Positions 1 through 8,792 of a stretch of 64,000 nt of DNA are shown here, piece by piece. The notes beneath the pieces are model-generated. The model was not told the DNA's origin. It was given only the letters and a program-made list of their open reading frames with translations, and did no database searches. The first letter of the stretch is position 1, and each line of letters begins with the position of its first letter. Source of the DNA: Acidipila sp. EB88 (GTDB lineage Bacteria > Acidobacteriota > Terriglobia > Terriglobales > Acidobacteriaceae). A program made the translations under genes and the position numbers. The stretch lies in contig NZ_QWEV01000005.1 of assembly GCF_003858395.1 (NCBI RefSeq), positions 2,728,001 through 2,792,000 of the forward strand. Reading direction: 5' to 3'.

Positions 1-618
1 AAAGAGGTGCTCGCGGCCAACTTCGGGGTGGCCGCGAGCGAATTCGAGAAGATTCCGGCGAAGGAGCTGTATATCTTTCCAGGCAAAGTGCCGGGTGCGC
101 TTGCGACGCAGCAGGTGGAGTCTCCGCAGGGGCCTTCGCCGATGCAGTTCAGCCACAGGATGCTCGCGCAGGCACCGATCAGGACGCCGGGTGGCACCGT
201 GCGGGTAACCGATTCGCAGAACTTTCCCGTAGCGACCACAGTTGCGGCGGCGCTGGTGGAGCTCGAGCCGGGTGCGATCCGGGAGATGCACTGGCACCCT
301 ACCAACGACGAGTGGCAGTACTATATCCAGGGCCAAGCGCGGATGACGGTCTTCGCGGCGGGCGGCAAGGCCCGCACCTTCAACTACCAGGCCGGGGACG
401 TGGGTTATGTGCCGTTCGCGATGGGCCACTACATCCAGAACATCGGCGACACCCCGGTGCGCTTCCTGGAACTGTTTCGCTCGGCTCGCTATGCCGATGT
501 GTCACTGAAGCAGTGGATGGCGCTGACGCCGCCCGAACTGGTGCAGGCGCACCTGCACCTGGGTGACGCGGCTTTGGCTGCACTGGTCAAGGAGAAGAAG
601 CCGGTGTTTCGCGCGTAG
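1..618 (+). CDS. Oxalate decarboxylase-type bicupin, C-terminal cupin (5' end outside window)
   Basis: The reading frame is open from the first base, so only the last 205 residues are visible and the true start lies upstream. The visible part is one germin-like cupin. The metal site is clear: HWHPTNDEW supplies two histidines and a glutamate, and the later MGHYIQN supplies the third histidine. This HxHx4-6E plus H arrangement binds manganese in oxalate decarboxylase, and the wording around it (DEWQYYIQGQARMTVF) is very close to the second cupin of that family. Such enzymes convert oxalate to formate and CO2. The first cupin, which usually carries the catalytic site, cannot be seen, so oxalate oxidase or a related bicupin is possible. 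Confidence 0.85.
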   Translation, partial: KEVLAANFGVAASEFEKIPAKELYIFPGKVPGALATQQVESPQGPSPMQFSHRMLAQAPIRTPGGTVRVTDSQNFPVATTVAAALVELEPGAIREMHWHPTNDEWQYYIQGQARMTVFAAGGKARTFNYQAGDVGYVPFAMGHYIQNIGDTPVRFLELFRSARYADVSLKQWMALTPPELVQAHLHLGDAALAALVKEKKPVFRA

Positions 619-795
619 CGGGATGCCTGCGAGTGACGAGGCGCGCGGCAGGCGTTCAGAAGCAGTCGAGATCGCGCGTCTACAGGGTGCGTGGCGGTAT
701 TGAGGAACTTACCTCGGTTGATTTCCGCCGGCGACCCGGCAGCGAAATCTCGCAAGGACTACACGCGACGGGTGAAATCTGAAAAACTAGGCGGT

Positions 796-2004
796 ATGAG
801 TGCTTCTGCCGTAGCCACTGCCCGCAAGTTGTTCACCGACCGCATCAATCGCATCGAAGTGTCGGCCACGATGGCCATTACGGCCGAAGCCGGTCGCCTC
901 AAGGCCGAGGGGGTCGAGCTGGTGGACTTTGGCGCCGGCGAACCGCACTTCGCCACGCCGCGCCATATCAAGGATGCCGCGATCGACGCGATCGAGAAAA
1001 ACTTCACCCGCTACACCGCGGTGCAGGGCCTGCCCGATGTGCGCAAGGCCATCGTGGAGCGGCATGCGGAGGACTTCGGCACGAACTATGCGCCGGATGA
1101 AGCCGTGTTCACGACCGGCGGCAAGCTCGCGATCTTCAACCTCACGCAGGCGCTGATCGAGCATGGCGACGAGGTGATCATCCCTGTGCCGTACTGGGTG
1201 TCGTACAAGGACATCGTGCAGTACGCGGGCGGTGTGCCGGTGTTCCTGGAGACTGCGGAGAGCGAGAACTTCCGCGTCACGGCCAAGGCGATTGAATCGC
1301 TGATCACGCCGCGCACCAAGGCCATCATCCTGAACACGCCGTCGAACCCGTCGGGGTCGGTGATTGCAAAGGACGACCTGTTCGCGATTGTGCGGATGGC
1401 GCATGAGCGAGGCATTTACCTGTATATCGATGAGTGCTACGTGTATCTCCAGTTCGAAGGGGAGATGGTTTCGGGCGCGTCGATCCTGGAGGCGAAAGAG
1501 CACGTGATCGTGATGGGTTCGCTGTCGAAGACCTACGCCATGACCGGCTGGCGCGCCGGCTACGCGCTGGGGCCGAAGCCAATCATCGCGGCGATGAGCA
1601 AGCTGCAGTCGCAGTCCACCTCGAACACGGCGACGTTTGTGCAGAAGGCCTCGGTGGCAGCGCTCACCAGCTCGCAGGCCTGCGTGGCCGAGATGCGCGC
1701 GGACTACCAGAAGCTGCGCGACCGCATCCTGGCGCGGCTCGCGGAGATCCCGGGGATCACCTGCACTAAGCCTGAGGGAGCGTTTTACGTGTACCCCAAC
1801 GTGGCGAAGTACCTGGGCAGGCCCGGCGGACCGGCGACCACGATCGAGCTGGCTAAGCGCCTGCTGACCGAGGCGCGCGTGGTCGCGGTTCCGGGCGAGG
1901 CTTTCGGGACCAATGAACACATCCGGCTTTCGTACGCTGTGTCTCACGACGCGGTGGAAGAAGGCACCAAGCGGATGCGCGAGTGGTTTGCAACGCTCGC
2001 TTAA
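796..2004 (+). CDS. Pyridoxal phosphate aminotransferase, aspartate aminotransferase type (class I)
   Basis: This 402-residue protein is a fold-type I aminotransferase. The PLP-binding lysine lies in SLSKTYAMTGWRAGYALG, NTPSNPSG is the substrate/PLP binding loop, and the C-terminal arginine that holds the substrate carboxylate is in HIRLSYAVS. Length and motifs fit the aspartate aminotransferase subgroup Ib found in many bacteria. ATG at 796 is preferred because family-like sequence begins there and AGGCGG lies just upstream, although the frame is open from about 691. The likely reaction is aspartate plus 2-oxoglutarate to oxaloacetate plus glutamate; related specificities (aromatic or prephenate) cannot be excluded. 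Confidence 0.9.
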   Translation: MSASAVATARKLFTDRINRIEVSATMAITAEAGRLKAEGVELVDFGAGEPHFATPRHIKDAAIDAIEKNFTRYTAVQGLPDVRKAIVERHAEDFGTNYAPDEAVFTTGGKLAIFNLTQALIEHGDEVIIPVPYWVSYKDIVQYAGGVPVFLETAESENFRVTAKAIESLITPRTKAIILNTPSNPSGSVIAKDDLFAIVRMAHERGIYLYIDECYVYLQFEGEMVSGASILEAKEHVIVMGSLSKTYAMTGWRAGYALGPKPIIAAMSKLQSQSTSNTATFVQKASVAALTSSQACVAEMRADYQKLRDRILARLAEIPGITCTKPEGAFYVYPNVAKYLGRPGGPATTIELAKRLLTEARVVAVPGEAFGTNEHIRLSYAVSHDAVEEGTKRMREWFATLA

Positions 2005-2119
2005 AGCGGAGATGCAACAACAGCCAGAACCGGGCGCGGCAGCGGAACAGCGCCGCGCCTTCTCGCTTGCAGGCTTTCGGGAGCTGTGGGGATCCACACT
2101 GGATCAGGAAGGAAACAGC

Positions 2120-2770
2120 ATGGAACTGGCAGCACAGGGGATTTTGTTCGACATGGACGGAATTCTGGTCTCGTCCCTCGGGTCGGTTGAGCGTTCGTGG
2201 GCGAAGTGGGGCGACATGCGCGGGGTGGATGGCGCCAAGGCGATTGCGACCGCGCACGGCAAGCGTGCAATCGACACGATCCGCATGCTCAGGCCGGACC
2301 TGAACGACCGGGAAGAGCTGGACCTGATCGAGCAGATCGAGATTGATGACAAGGACGACATCCAGGTGCTGCCGGGAATCCCGGAGCTGCTGCGGAGCCT
2401 GCCCAAGGGGAGCTGGACGATCTGCACCTCGGCCACCAAGCGGCTCGCCAAGGTACGCCTGGAGCACTCGGGACTACTGGTGCCGGAGCAGTTCATCTCG
2501 GCCGACATGGTGGAGCACGGCAAGCCGCACCCAGAACCGTACCTGCGCGGGGCTGCCCTGCTGGGGTTCGATGCCGCTCGGTGCGTAGTGTTTGAAGATG
2601 CGCCGGCGGGCTGCGAGGCGGGCAAGGCGGCCGGCTGCACCGTGATCGCCACGTTGTTTTCGCACACTGATGAGCAATTGGCCTGTGCCGATTATCGCGT
2701 GCACACGCTGGAGCATGTTCGCGTTACCGGGACGGCGGGTGCTCTCACAATTCGCTTCGAACCGGTGTAA
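2120..2770 (+). CDS. HAD-superfamily phosphatase (sugar- or glycerol-phosphatase type)
   Basis: The 216-residue protein carries the HAD motifs in order: motif I FDMDGIL near the N-terminus (nucleophile and general-acid aspartates), motif II as CTSATKRL, the motif III lysine in HGKPHPEPYLR, and motif IV as VFEDAPAGCEAGKAAG. The cap domain sits between motifs I and II, as in beta-phosphoglucomutase, 2-deoxyglucose-6-phosphatase and glycerol-3-phosphatase relatives. ATG 2120 has a good ribosome site (GGAAGG). It follows the aminotransferase by 115 bases on the same strand and is closed by the hairpin at 2843-2875. The substrate cannot be told from sequence. Confidence 0.87.
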   Translation: MELAAQGILFDMDGILVSSLGSVERSWAKWGDMRGVDGAKAIATAHGKRAIDTIRMLRPDLNDREELDLIEQIEIDDKDDIQVLPGIPELLRSLPKGSWTICTSATKRLAKVRLEHSGLLVPEQFISADMVEHGKPHPEPYLRGAALLGFDAARCVVFEDAPAGCEAGKAAGCTVIATLFSHTDEQLACADYRVHTLEHVRVTGTAGALTIRFEPV

Positions 2771-2842
2771 GTGTGGGTTGGTTCGACGGCAGCATGCGAT
2801 GGCGAATCGGGCGTTCCAATCGCTAGTACGCTTATGAAAGAA

Positions 2843-2875
2843 GAAAGGGCGAGCCCAGGCTCGCCCTTTCTTTTG
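2843..2875. terminator. Bidirectional hairpin terminator between convergent genes
   Basis: A 13-bp perfect inverted repeat (2843-2855 with 2858-2870) is followed by TTTTGTT on the plus strand and bordered by A-rich sequence on the left, so it can end transcripts of both the HAD gene and the convergent epimerase gene. Confidence 0.85.
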
Positions 2876-2896
2876 TTCCGGAACATGCGCTTGTTG

Positions 2897-3877
2897 CTAG
2901 CTTGCGCCGGCAGTGGCTGTTTGACCCACAAGGGTAGTCGGCTGGCCAGCCAGCAGCGTGGCGCGAAAGTAGTCAAGGGACAGCAGGAGCCCCTGCTCGA
3001 GCGCGATGCCGGGCTCCCAGCCAAGCAGCTCCCGCGCCTTGGAGATGTCGGGCTTGCGTTGCATGGGGTCGTCGACCGGCAGCGGCTCGAAGACGATCGG
3101 TGAGCTTGACCCGGTGACGCGCTGCACGGTCTCGGCGCACTCCAGGATCGTCCACTCGACCGGGTTGCCGATGTTGACGGGCGTGTGTTCGCTCGAGGCC
3201 GCGAGACGCACGATGCCATCGATCTCGTCAGACACGTAGCAGAAGGAGCGCGTCTGCTGGCCGTCGCCGTAGACGGTAAGCGGCTCGCCCCGGAGGGCCT
3301 GCACGACGAAGTTGGAGATGACCCGACCGTCGTCTCGCCCGAGCCTCGGCCCATAGGTGTTGAAGATGCGGACGAGGTGCGTGTTGAGCGCGTGATAGCG
3401 ATGGTAGCCGGTGACCAGTGCCTCGGAAAAGCGTTTGGCTTCGTCGTAGACGGAGCGCGGACCGACCGGGTTGACGTTGCCCCAGTAATCTTCGCTTTGC
3501 GGGTGCACCAGCGGATCGCCGTAGCACTCGGAGGTGGAGGCATGGAGAAAGCCCGCGCCGTGGCGCCTGGCTACTTCCAGCGCGTTGCGCGTGCCGGAGG
3601 AGCCGACCTCCAGCGTTTCCAGACCGAGCCGGTGATAGTTGACGGGGCTCGCGGGAGACGCGAAGTTGTAGACGTACTCGACGCGCCCGAAATCAAAGGG
3701 TGCGCAGATGTCATGTTCTTCCAGCTGGAACCTGGGTTCGTTCTGCAGGTGGGCGAGGTTCGCGAGGGAGCCCGTCGAAAGGTTATCGACGCCAACGACA
3801 GAGTGTCCTTCCGCCAGAAGGCGGTCGGTGAGATGAGAGCCAAGAAAGCCGGCCGCGCCGGTGACAAGTATTCGCAT
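2897..3877 (-). CDS. NAD-dependent extended SDR, UDP-glucuronate decarboxylase-like
   Basis: This 326-residue protein starts at ATG 3877, exactly where the Rossmann glycine motif begins ([15 protein letters not shown]). The catalytic tyrosine and lysine are in [13 protein letters not shown], preceded by the serine/threonine in [11 protein letters not shown]. The segments [25 protein letters not shown] and the [11 protein letters not shown]...LGW tail are typical of UDP-xylose synthase (UDP-glucuronate decarboxylase), which makes UDP-xylose for surface glycans. dTDP-glucose dehydratase or other epimerases are less likely. It is on the minus strand downstream of ppk, with a 208-base gap. Confidence 0.82.
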   Translation of the reverse strand: MRILVTGAAGFLGSHLTDRLLAEGHSVVGVDNLSTGSLANLAHLQNEPRFQLEEHDICAPFDFGRVEYVYNFASPASPVNYHRLGLETLEVGSSGTRNALEVARRHGAGFLHASTSECYGDPLVHPQSEDYWGNVNPVGPRSVYDEAKRFSEALVTGYHRYHALNTHLVRIFNTYGPRLGRDDGRVISNFVVQALRGEPLTVYGDGQQTRSFCYVSDEIDGIVRLAASSEHTPVNIGNPVEWTILECAETVQRVTGSSSPIVFEPLPVDDPMQRKPDISKARELLGWEPGIALEQGLLLSLDYFRATLLAGQPTTLVGQTATAGAS

Positions 3878-4007
3878 GCGAGCACGATTGGATGCGGAAT
3901 GGATTGGAGAACGAGCAGGACGCGCCGCCCTGAAAGCAACACGTTCTGCCTGTTCCACTTCCTGTTCCTGTAGTTCCAATGTTGCTTAGACGGTAGCATG
4001 CCGGGAA

Positions 4008-4045
4008 GAAGCAGCCAGGCTCTGCGGCTTCCTCCCTGCTGCTTC
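4008..4045 (-). terminator. Possible terminator of ppk
   Basis: An 8-bp inverted repeat (4008-4015 with 4038-4045), extendable by CAGG/CCTC pairings, lies just past the ppk stop codon on the minus strand. The following U-rich stretch is short, so termination is uncertain. Confidence 0.35.
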
Positions 4046-4085
4046 GTTTCCAGCGCCCCGTCTTGGCCACGCGAGCTCGCAGTAC

Positions 4086-6338
4086 TTACGCTCCAGGCTT
4101 GCGCACCCTCTGCTTCCGGACCCGCTTCACGGCCTCGGGCAGGTCGGCTGTGCGCAGTTCTTCCTCCACCGTTTCCGGCAGGGCAGTGGTTCGCAGCACG
4201 GGGGCGAACAGTGCGGCCGTTGAGCGCGGGATGGCGTCTGCCGCGGCGCGACCCTCCGCCACCTCCATCAGGAACTGCTGTGCGCTGAAGGCCGGCGTCG
4301 TTTTGCCCTCCGCGGTGTCAGTGAGCCGGGTGTAGACACCATCCGGCCGCAGCAGTCTCGTCTTGGCTGTGTCCGCAAGGTAGGCGCTGAGGATTTCGTT
4401 GCGAAGACGGTTGCAAAGCGCCGGGTCCTTGATGGGAAAGGCGACTTCGCAGCGCTCGAACAGGTTGCGCGGCATCCAGTCGACCGAGCCGCAGTAGAAC
4501 TCCTCCTGTGTGCCTCCATCGCTGCCGTGGCCGTTGGCGAAGTAGAAGATGCGGGAGTGCTCAAGGAACCGGCCCACGATGGAGCGGACGCGGATGCGCT
4601 CCGAGACGCCGGGCATGCCGGGGCGCAGGGAACAAATACCGCGGATGATCAGGTCGATCTCGACGCCGGCCTGCGACGCGGCATACAGCGCCTCGATGAT
4701 GCTCTCCTCCAGCAGCGAGTTCATCTTGGCGACGATGCGCGCGGTGCGCCCGGCAAGAGCGTGCTCGGTTTCCCGCTGGATCAGGCGGATCATGCTTTCA
4801 GCCATGGTGAGTGGCGCGACCAGCAAGGGCGCGTAATCGTCGGACTCCGAGTGCGCGGTGAGGTAGTTGAACACCGAGTGGACGCTGGCCGTGATCGCCG
4901 GGTCCGAGGTGAGCAGGCTCACATCGGTGTAGAAGCGCGAGGTGACTGGGTTGTAGTTGCCGGTGCCGAGATGCGCATAGCGGCGCATGACGCCGTCGGC
5001 TTCGCGGCGCACCACCAGCGCGAGCTTGCAGTGCGTCTTGAGGCCGACGATGCCGTGGAACACCTGGACGCCGGCGTCCTCGAGGTTGCGGGCCCAGCGA
5101 ATGTTGGAGGCCTCGTCGAAGCGGGCGGTGAGCTCGACCACGACGGTGACTTCCTTGGACTGCGCCGCCTCGGTGAGCGCGCGGAAGATCGGTGAATCCG
5201 CCGAGGTCCGGTAGAGCGTTTGCTTCATCGAAACAACGCTTGGATCTTCGGCCGCGGCCTCGATGAAGGAGACCACCGCGTCGTAGGAGTCATACGGGTG
5301 GTGCAGCAGCACGTCGTGGTGGCGCAGCTCATCGAAGATGTCGACGGACTTGCGATGCAGCCGAAGCTCGCGACCTGCGAAGGGTGCGTACTTCAAATCG
5401 GGCCGGTTGATGTCGCCGTACAGGTTGAACATGCGCGACAGGTTTACCGGGCCGTCGGTGCGGAACACCTGGGACTCGTCCAGCTCGAAGTTGGAGCGCA
5501 GCCGATCGATGATCTCGGGGTGAGCATCCTGTTCGATCTCGAGACGCACGGCGTCGCCTTTGCGGCGGTTGTGCAGCTCGGAGCGCACCGCCTCGAGCAG
5601 AGAGCGGGACTCTTCCTCTTCGAAGTAGAGGTTGGAGTTACGCGTGACCCGGAAGGCGGCGGTGGAAACGATCTCGTAGCCGCGGTACATGCCGGCAGCC
5701 TGGTGCTCGATCAGGTCATGCAGGAAGAGGAAGTCTTCGCTGCTGCTGCCCTCGATCTTTGGGAGCCGGATGAAGCGGGGCAGCGCCCGCGGCACGGTGA
5801 CCACCCCGAGCACGGCGGCATTGGCGCCCTTGCGCTTGCGGCGAAGCAGCAGCGCAACGCAAAGGGCCTTGTTGAGCACACGCGGAAAGGGATGGCGCGG
5901 GTCGATGGTGATCGGCGTGAGCAGGGGGTCGACGTCGCGCTGGTAAAGCTCGGTCGCGGCGCGTCTGGCCTCGTCGGTGAGCTCGTCCCACTGGAGGATG
6001 CGGATGTTCTCCTTGCAGAGTGCGGGGTGGAGCATGTTGTTCCAGCAGCTGTACTGCTCGGCGACGAGGTCGTGCATGTCCGCGGTGATTTCGTCCAGCA
6101 GGTCCTGCGCGGTCATGCCATCGGGGCCGGGTTCGCCCAGGCCCTCCTCGATACGCTGCAGCATGCCGGCAATGCGTACTTCGACGAACTCGTCGAGGTT
6201 GGAGGCGGTAATCGCAAGAAACTTGACTCGTTCCAACAAAGGATTGGTCGCATCCTGCGCTTCTTCCAGCACGCGCCGGTTGAAATTGAGCCAGGAGCTG
6301 TCTCGCGAGATAAAGAGTTTTCGCTGTTTTTCTTCCAT
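4086..6338 (-). CDS. ppk1: Polyphosphate kinase 1
   Basis: A 750-residue cytoplasmic enzyme that polymerises the gamma-phosphate of ATP into polyphosphate, and the reverse. All four PPK1 regions are present: the N-terminal helical domain starting SRDSSWLNFNRRVLEEA, the head domain, and two phospholipase-D-like catalytic domains. The autophosphorylated histidine is His456 in RYAHLGTGNYN; the second conserved histidine is His594 in EHSRIFYFANG. ATG 6338 is chosen because the conserved N-terminus begins within 12 residues of it, although the frame stays open to about 7000. The C-terminus has a basic tail (VKRVRKQRVRKPGA) beyond the usual end, about 50 residues longer than average. The gene is divergent from the sigma-like gene. 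Confidence 0.97.
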   Translation of the reverse strand: MEEKQRKLFISRDSSWLNFNRRVLEEAQDATNPLLERVKFLAITASNLDEFVEVRIAGMLQRIEEGLGEPGPDGMTAQDLLDEITADMHDLVAEQYSCWNNMLHPALCKENIRILQWDELTDEARRAATELYQRDVDPLLTPITIDPRHPFPRVLNKALCVALLLRRKRKGANAAVLGVVTVPRALPRFIRLPKIEGSSSEDFLFLHDLIEHQAAGMYRGYEIVSTAAFRVTRNSNLYFEEEESRSLLEAVRSELHNRRKGDAVRLEIEQDAHPEIIDRLRSNFELDESQVFRTDGPVNLSRMFNLYGDINRPDLKYAPFAGRELRLHRKSVDIFDELRHHDVLLHHPYDSYDAVVSFIEAAAEDPSVVSMKQTLYRTSADSPIFRALTEAAQSKEVTVVVELTARFDEASNIRWARNLEDAGVQVFHGIVGLKTHCKLALVVRREADGVMRRYAHLGTGNYNPVTSRFYTDVSLLTSDPAITASVHSVFNYLTAHSESDDYAPLLVAPLTMAESMIRLIQRETEHALAGRTARIVAKMNSLLEESIIEALYAASQAGVEIDLIIRGICSLRPGMPGVSERIRVRSIVGRFLEHSRIFYFANGHGSDGGTQEEFYCGSVDWMPRNLFERCEVAFPIKDPALCNRLRNEILSAYLADTAKTRLLRPDGVYTRLTDTAEGKTTPAFSAQQFLMEVAEGRAAADAIPRSTAALFAPVLRTTALPETVEEELRTADLPEAVKRVRKQRVRKPGA

Positions 6339-6542
6339 GAATGGCTGCCGTCCTGAGGCAGCGTCGCAACGTTCACATGCTAAATGCGCCCGCGTGTTCT
6401 GCGGCGAACGAACGATGAATCCGCATCCCTGGGCTCCGCCGGGGACCGCCCGCCCAAATTGGCCGGGATTGCGAGGTTGACCCCCGGGGATGAAGGCCCG
6501 AAGATAAAGGCAGGCGGCAGATTGCTGCTTTCTGGAGACGGC

Positions 6543-7160
6543 ATGGCTACTGAAGGTTGCGGCGACGGACGGGTTATACAGGGCATGGCGCTGGAGCTTT
6601 TCCAGTTGGCCTCCCTGCTGATCGGCGAGGAAAGCAAAGCAATGTTGCTGATCGAGGATTCCCTGGCAACGATGGATGCCGACCCATGCGCGGAGCCCAC
6701 TGCTGCGCGCGCGCAGGCACGCAAGGTGGTGGTCGAAGGCGCGATCCGGACCCTGGCCCAGCAATCGCCGGGTGCATTCCAGGCTTCGGCAGCGACGGCA
6801 GCGGCCGGCCCATGCGTGCAGGATGACGACCTGCAGGCTGCGGGTGTTACCCCGGAGCAGTTGCGCAACCTGCTGGATGAGCATGGACGGCCGGAGCTGC
6901 GGCACGGCCTCCGGGTGCAGCTGGAACAGCTGCCCATAGCCCAGCGCGCTGTGTTTGTGCAGCGTGCGGTGCTGGGACAAAGCAATGATGCGGCAGCGCA
7001 ATTGCTGCGAGAAGCAGCAGGGCCGGATGCTTCAGGCTGGACGGCTGAAACCGTCAGCGGCACCTTCCGCCAGGCGCTCTGCTCACTGGCCAATGCACTC
7101 GCACATGCCCCGGGCTCGGCGTCGGCCGCGTCCGTTTCCTCTGCGGTCCTCTCAGCCTAG
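6543..7160 (+). CDS. Degenerate ECF sigma-factor-like protein of unknown function
   Basis: A 205-residue, helix- and alanine-rich protein. ATG 6543 has GGAG eight bases upstream. Two stretches resemble parts of ECF sigma factors: LFQLASLLIGEESKAMLLIEDSLA (residues about 17-40) looks like region 2.1-2.2, and LEQLPIAQRAVFVQRAVLG (about 128-146) looks like the start of region 4. The helix-turn-helix core that should follow is not conserved (SNDAAAQLLREAAGPDASG), and region 2.4 is absent, so DNA binding at promoters is doubtful. It lies divergent from ppk and 153 bases before tolC on the same strand. It may be a sigma-derived regulator or an inactive relative; no function is assigned. Confidence 0.7.
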   Translation: MATEGCGDGRVIQGMALELFQLASLLIGEESKAMLLIEDSLATMDADPCAEPTAARAQARKVVVEGAIRTLAQQSPGAFQASAATAAAGPCVQDDDLQAAGVTPEQLRNLLDEHGRPELRHGLRVQLEQLPIAQRAVFVQRAVLGQSNDAAAQLLREAAGPDASGWTAETVSGTFRQALCSLANALAHAPGSASAASVSSAVLSA

Positions 7161-7313
7161 CGGGCCTAGGAAGAGGTCTGGGTACGGGCGCCGGAATAGC
7201 CCGGGGAGCGCGCTCCTGCTACCGCTCCAACAATCTTTCATCCTTCTCCCCCGTGCCGCATCTAAAAAGCCTCAAACCGCTAAGCGACGCGAAACAAGAC
7301 AGCAGGAGTGTGT

Positions 7314-8792
7314 GTGCAGTACGGAAGCAGGAGCGGCAGGACGGCAGCAGCTTTTTGGGCGCGCGGAATCTTTGCCACAGGAGTGGTGCTGACACCGGGG
7401 CTGGCCATGGCGCAGCTTGGCACGGTGACCACGGGCGCAGTGCAGGACCTGCCGACGCCGGTGACGCTTTCGCAGCAGCAGGTGCAGTCGGGCAGCTACC
7501 AGGGCAGTGCAACGGAAGATGCGCTGGTGCCCGGAACCCTGCCGCTGTCGCTTGATGATGCGATCCAGCGTGGTCTGCGGCACAATCTCGGACTCGTACT
7601 GACTTCGACCAATCAGACTGCCGCGCGATCGACGGAGCTCAACCAGCTCCAAAGCCTGCTGCCAACCATCGGCGGCACCATCAAGCAGTCGGAGATGGAA
7701 ACCAACCTGCAGGCCGAGGGTCTGCGCATTACGGGGTTTCCGGCGATTATCGGGCCGTACGCCTACCAGGATTTTCGCGCTTCGTTGAACTGGAGCCTTA
7801 TCAATGTCGCCTCGCTGCGGAACTACCTGGCTGCCAAGCACAACTTCGAAGGCTCGAAGCTGGCGGTGGCGGACGCTCGGGATGAAGTGGTGCTGAGTGT
7901 GGGCAATGCCTACCTGACCGTGATTGCAGATCAGTCGCGCGTTGCCTCGACGCAGGTCCAGGTGAATACCTCCAAGATTTCGTTTGACCAGGCGCACCAG
8001 CAGCACGTGGCCGGCACCTCGCCCCTGCTGGACGAGTTGCGTGCGCAGGTGGACTACCAGACGCAGCAACAAAACCTGATCCAGGCGCAGGCGACGCTCG
8101 AGAAAGACAAGCTGGCACTGGCGCGCGCCATTGGCCTGAACGTGGCGCAGGTGTTCAACCTGGTGGAGGATGAACCCTATCGGCAGTTGGACGGGCTTGA
8201 CCCGGACCAGGCCGTGCAGCAGGCGCTGGGCAACCGCAAGGACCTGCAGAACTTTGGCGAGCAGTTGAAGGGGGCCGACCTGGCAAAGGGTGCGGCCAAA
8301 GCCGAGCGTTACCCGACCGTTGCGTTCAGCGGCGACTACGGCGACATCGGGCCCAATGTGCGGACCTCACATGGCACTGGCGATGCCACCGGTACGATTG
8401 ACTTCCCGGTGTTTGAGGAAGCAAAGATTCGCGGCGATGAAGCCATGGCCGAGCAGCAGCTTGAGCAGAAGCGTGCGCAGTTGAACAACCTGCGCGGGCA
8501 GATCGCCCAGGATGTGCGCGATGCCATTCTTGATATTCAGGCGGCGCAGAAACAGGTCAGCGTCGCGGAAAGCAACACCAAGCTGGCAGCCGAGGCGCTG
8601 AGCGAAGCGCAGCAGCGGTATGCGGCGGGCGTTTCCGACAACCTGTCGGTCTCGCAGGCACAGCAGTCGGTGGCGCAGGCAGATGACCAGTACATCGCGA
8701 GTTTGTACCAGCACAACGTGGCCAAGCTATCGCTGGCTCGGGCGCTGGGCGTTGCAAGCACGAACTTGAAGCAATACGTGGGAGGGAAGTAA
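7314..8792 (+). CDS. TolC-family outer-membrane efflux protein
   Basis: About 492 residues with an N-terminal signal peptide (AAAFWARGIFATGVVLTPGLAMA, cleaved before QLG). It then has the two-fold repeated pattern of outer membrane efflux proteins: LSLDDAIQRGLRHNLGL opens the first repeat, and two long coiled coils rich in Q, A and E follow (residues about 185-250 and 370-440). TolC-type trimers form the outer-membrane duct of tripartite exporters. GTG 7314 is preferred over GTG 7308 because the Shine-Dalgarno AGGAG (7304-7308) would overlap the earlier codon. The next gene, the periplasmic adaptor, starts at the base following this stop. Confidence 0.92.
   Translation: MQYGSRSGRTAAAFWARGIFATGVVLTPGLAMAQLGTVTTGAVQDLPTPVTLSQQQVQSGSYQGSATEDALVPGTLPLSLDDAIQRGLRHNLGLVLTSTNQTAARSTELNQLQSLLPTIGGTIKQSEMETNLQAEGLRITGFPAIIGPYAYQDFRASLNWSLINVASLRNYLAAKHNFEGSKLAVADARDEVVLSVGNAYLTVIADQSRVASTQVQVNTSKISFDQAHQQHVAGTSPLLDELRAQVDYQTQQQNLIQAQATLEKDKLALARAIGLNVAQVFNLVEDEPYRQLDGLDPDQAVQQALGNRKDLQNFGEQLKGADLAKGAAKAERYPTVAFSGDYGDIGPNVRTSHGTGDATGTIDFPVFEEAKIRGDEAMAEQQLEQKRAQLNNLRGQIAQDVRDAILDIQAAQKQVSVAESNTKLAAEALSEAQQRYAAGVSDNLSVSQAQQSVAQADDQYIASLYQHNVAKLSLARALGVASTNLKQYVGGK

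Noticed and set aside
787..2097. Long minus-strand open frame across the aminotransferase gene
   Set aside because: It is a shadow of the plus-strand gene in GC-rich DNA; its translation has no domain, is arginine/histidine rich and overlaps a clearly conserved protein.
4527..6356. Plus-strand open frames opposite ppk1
   Set aside because: They lack ribosome sites and recognisable motifs and mirror a complete PPK1 on the other strand.
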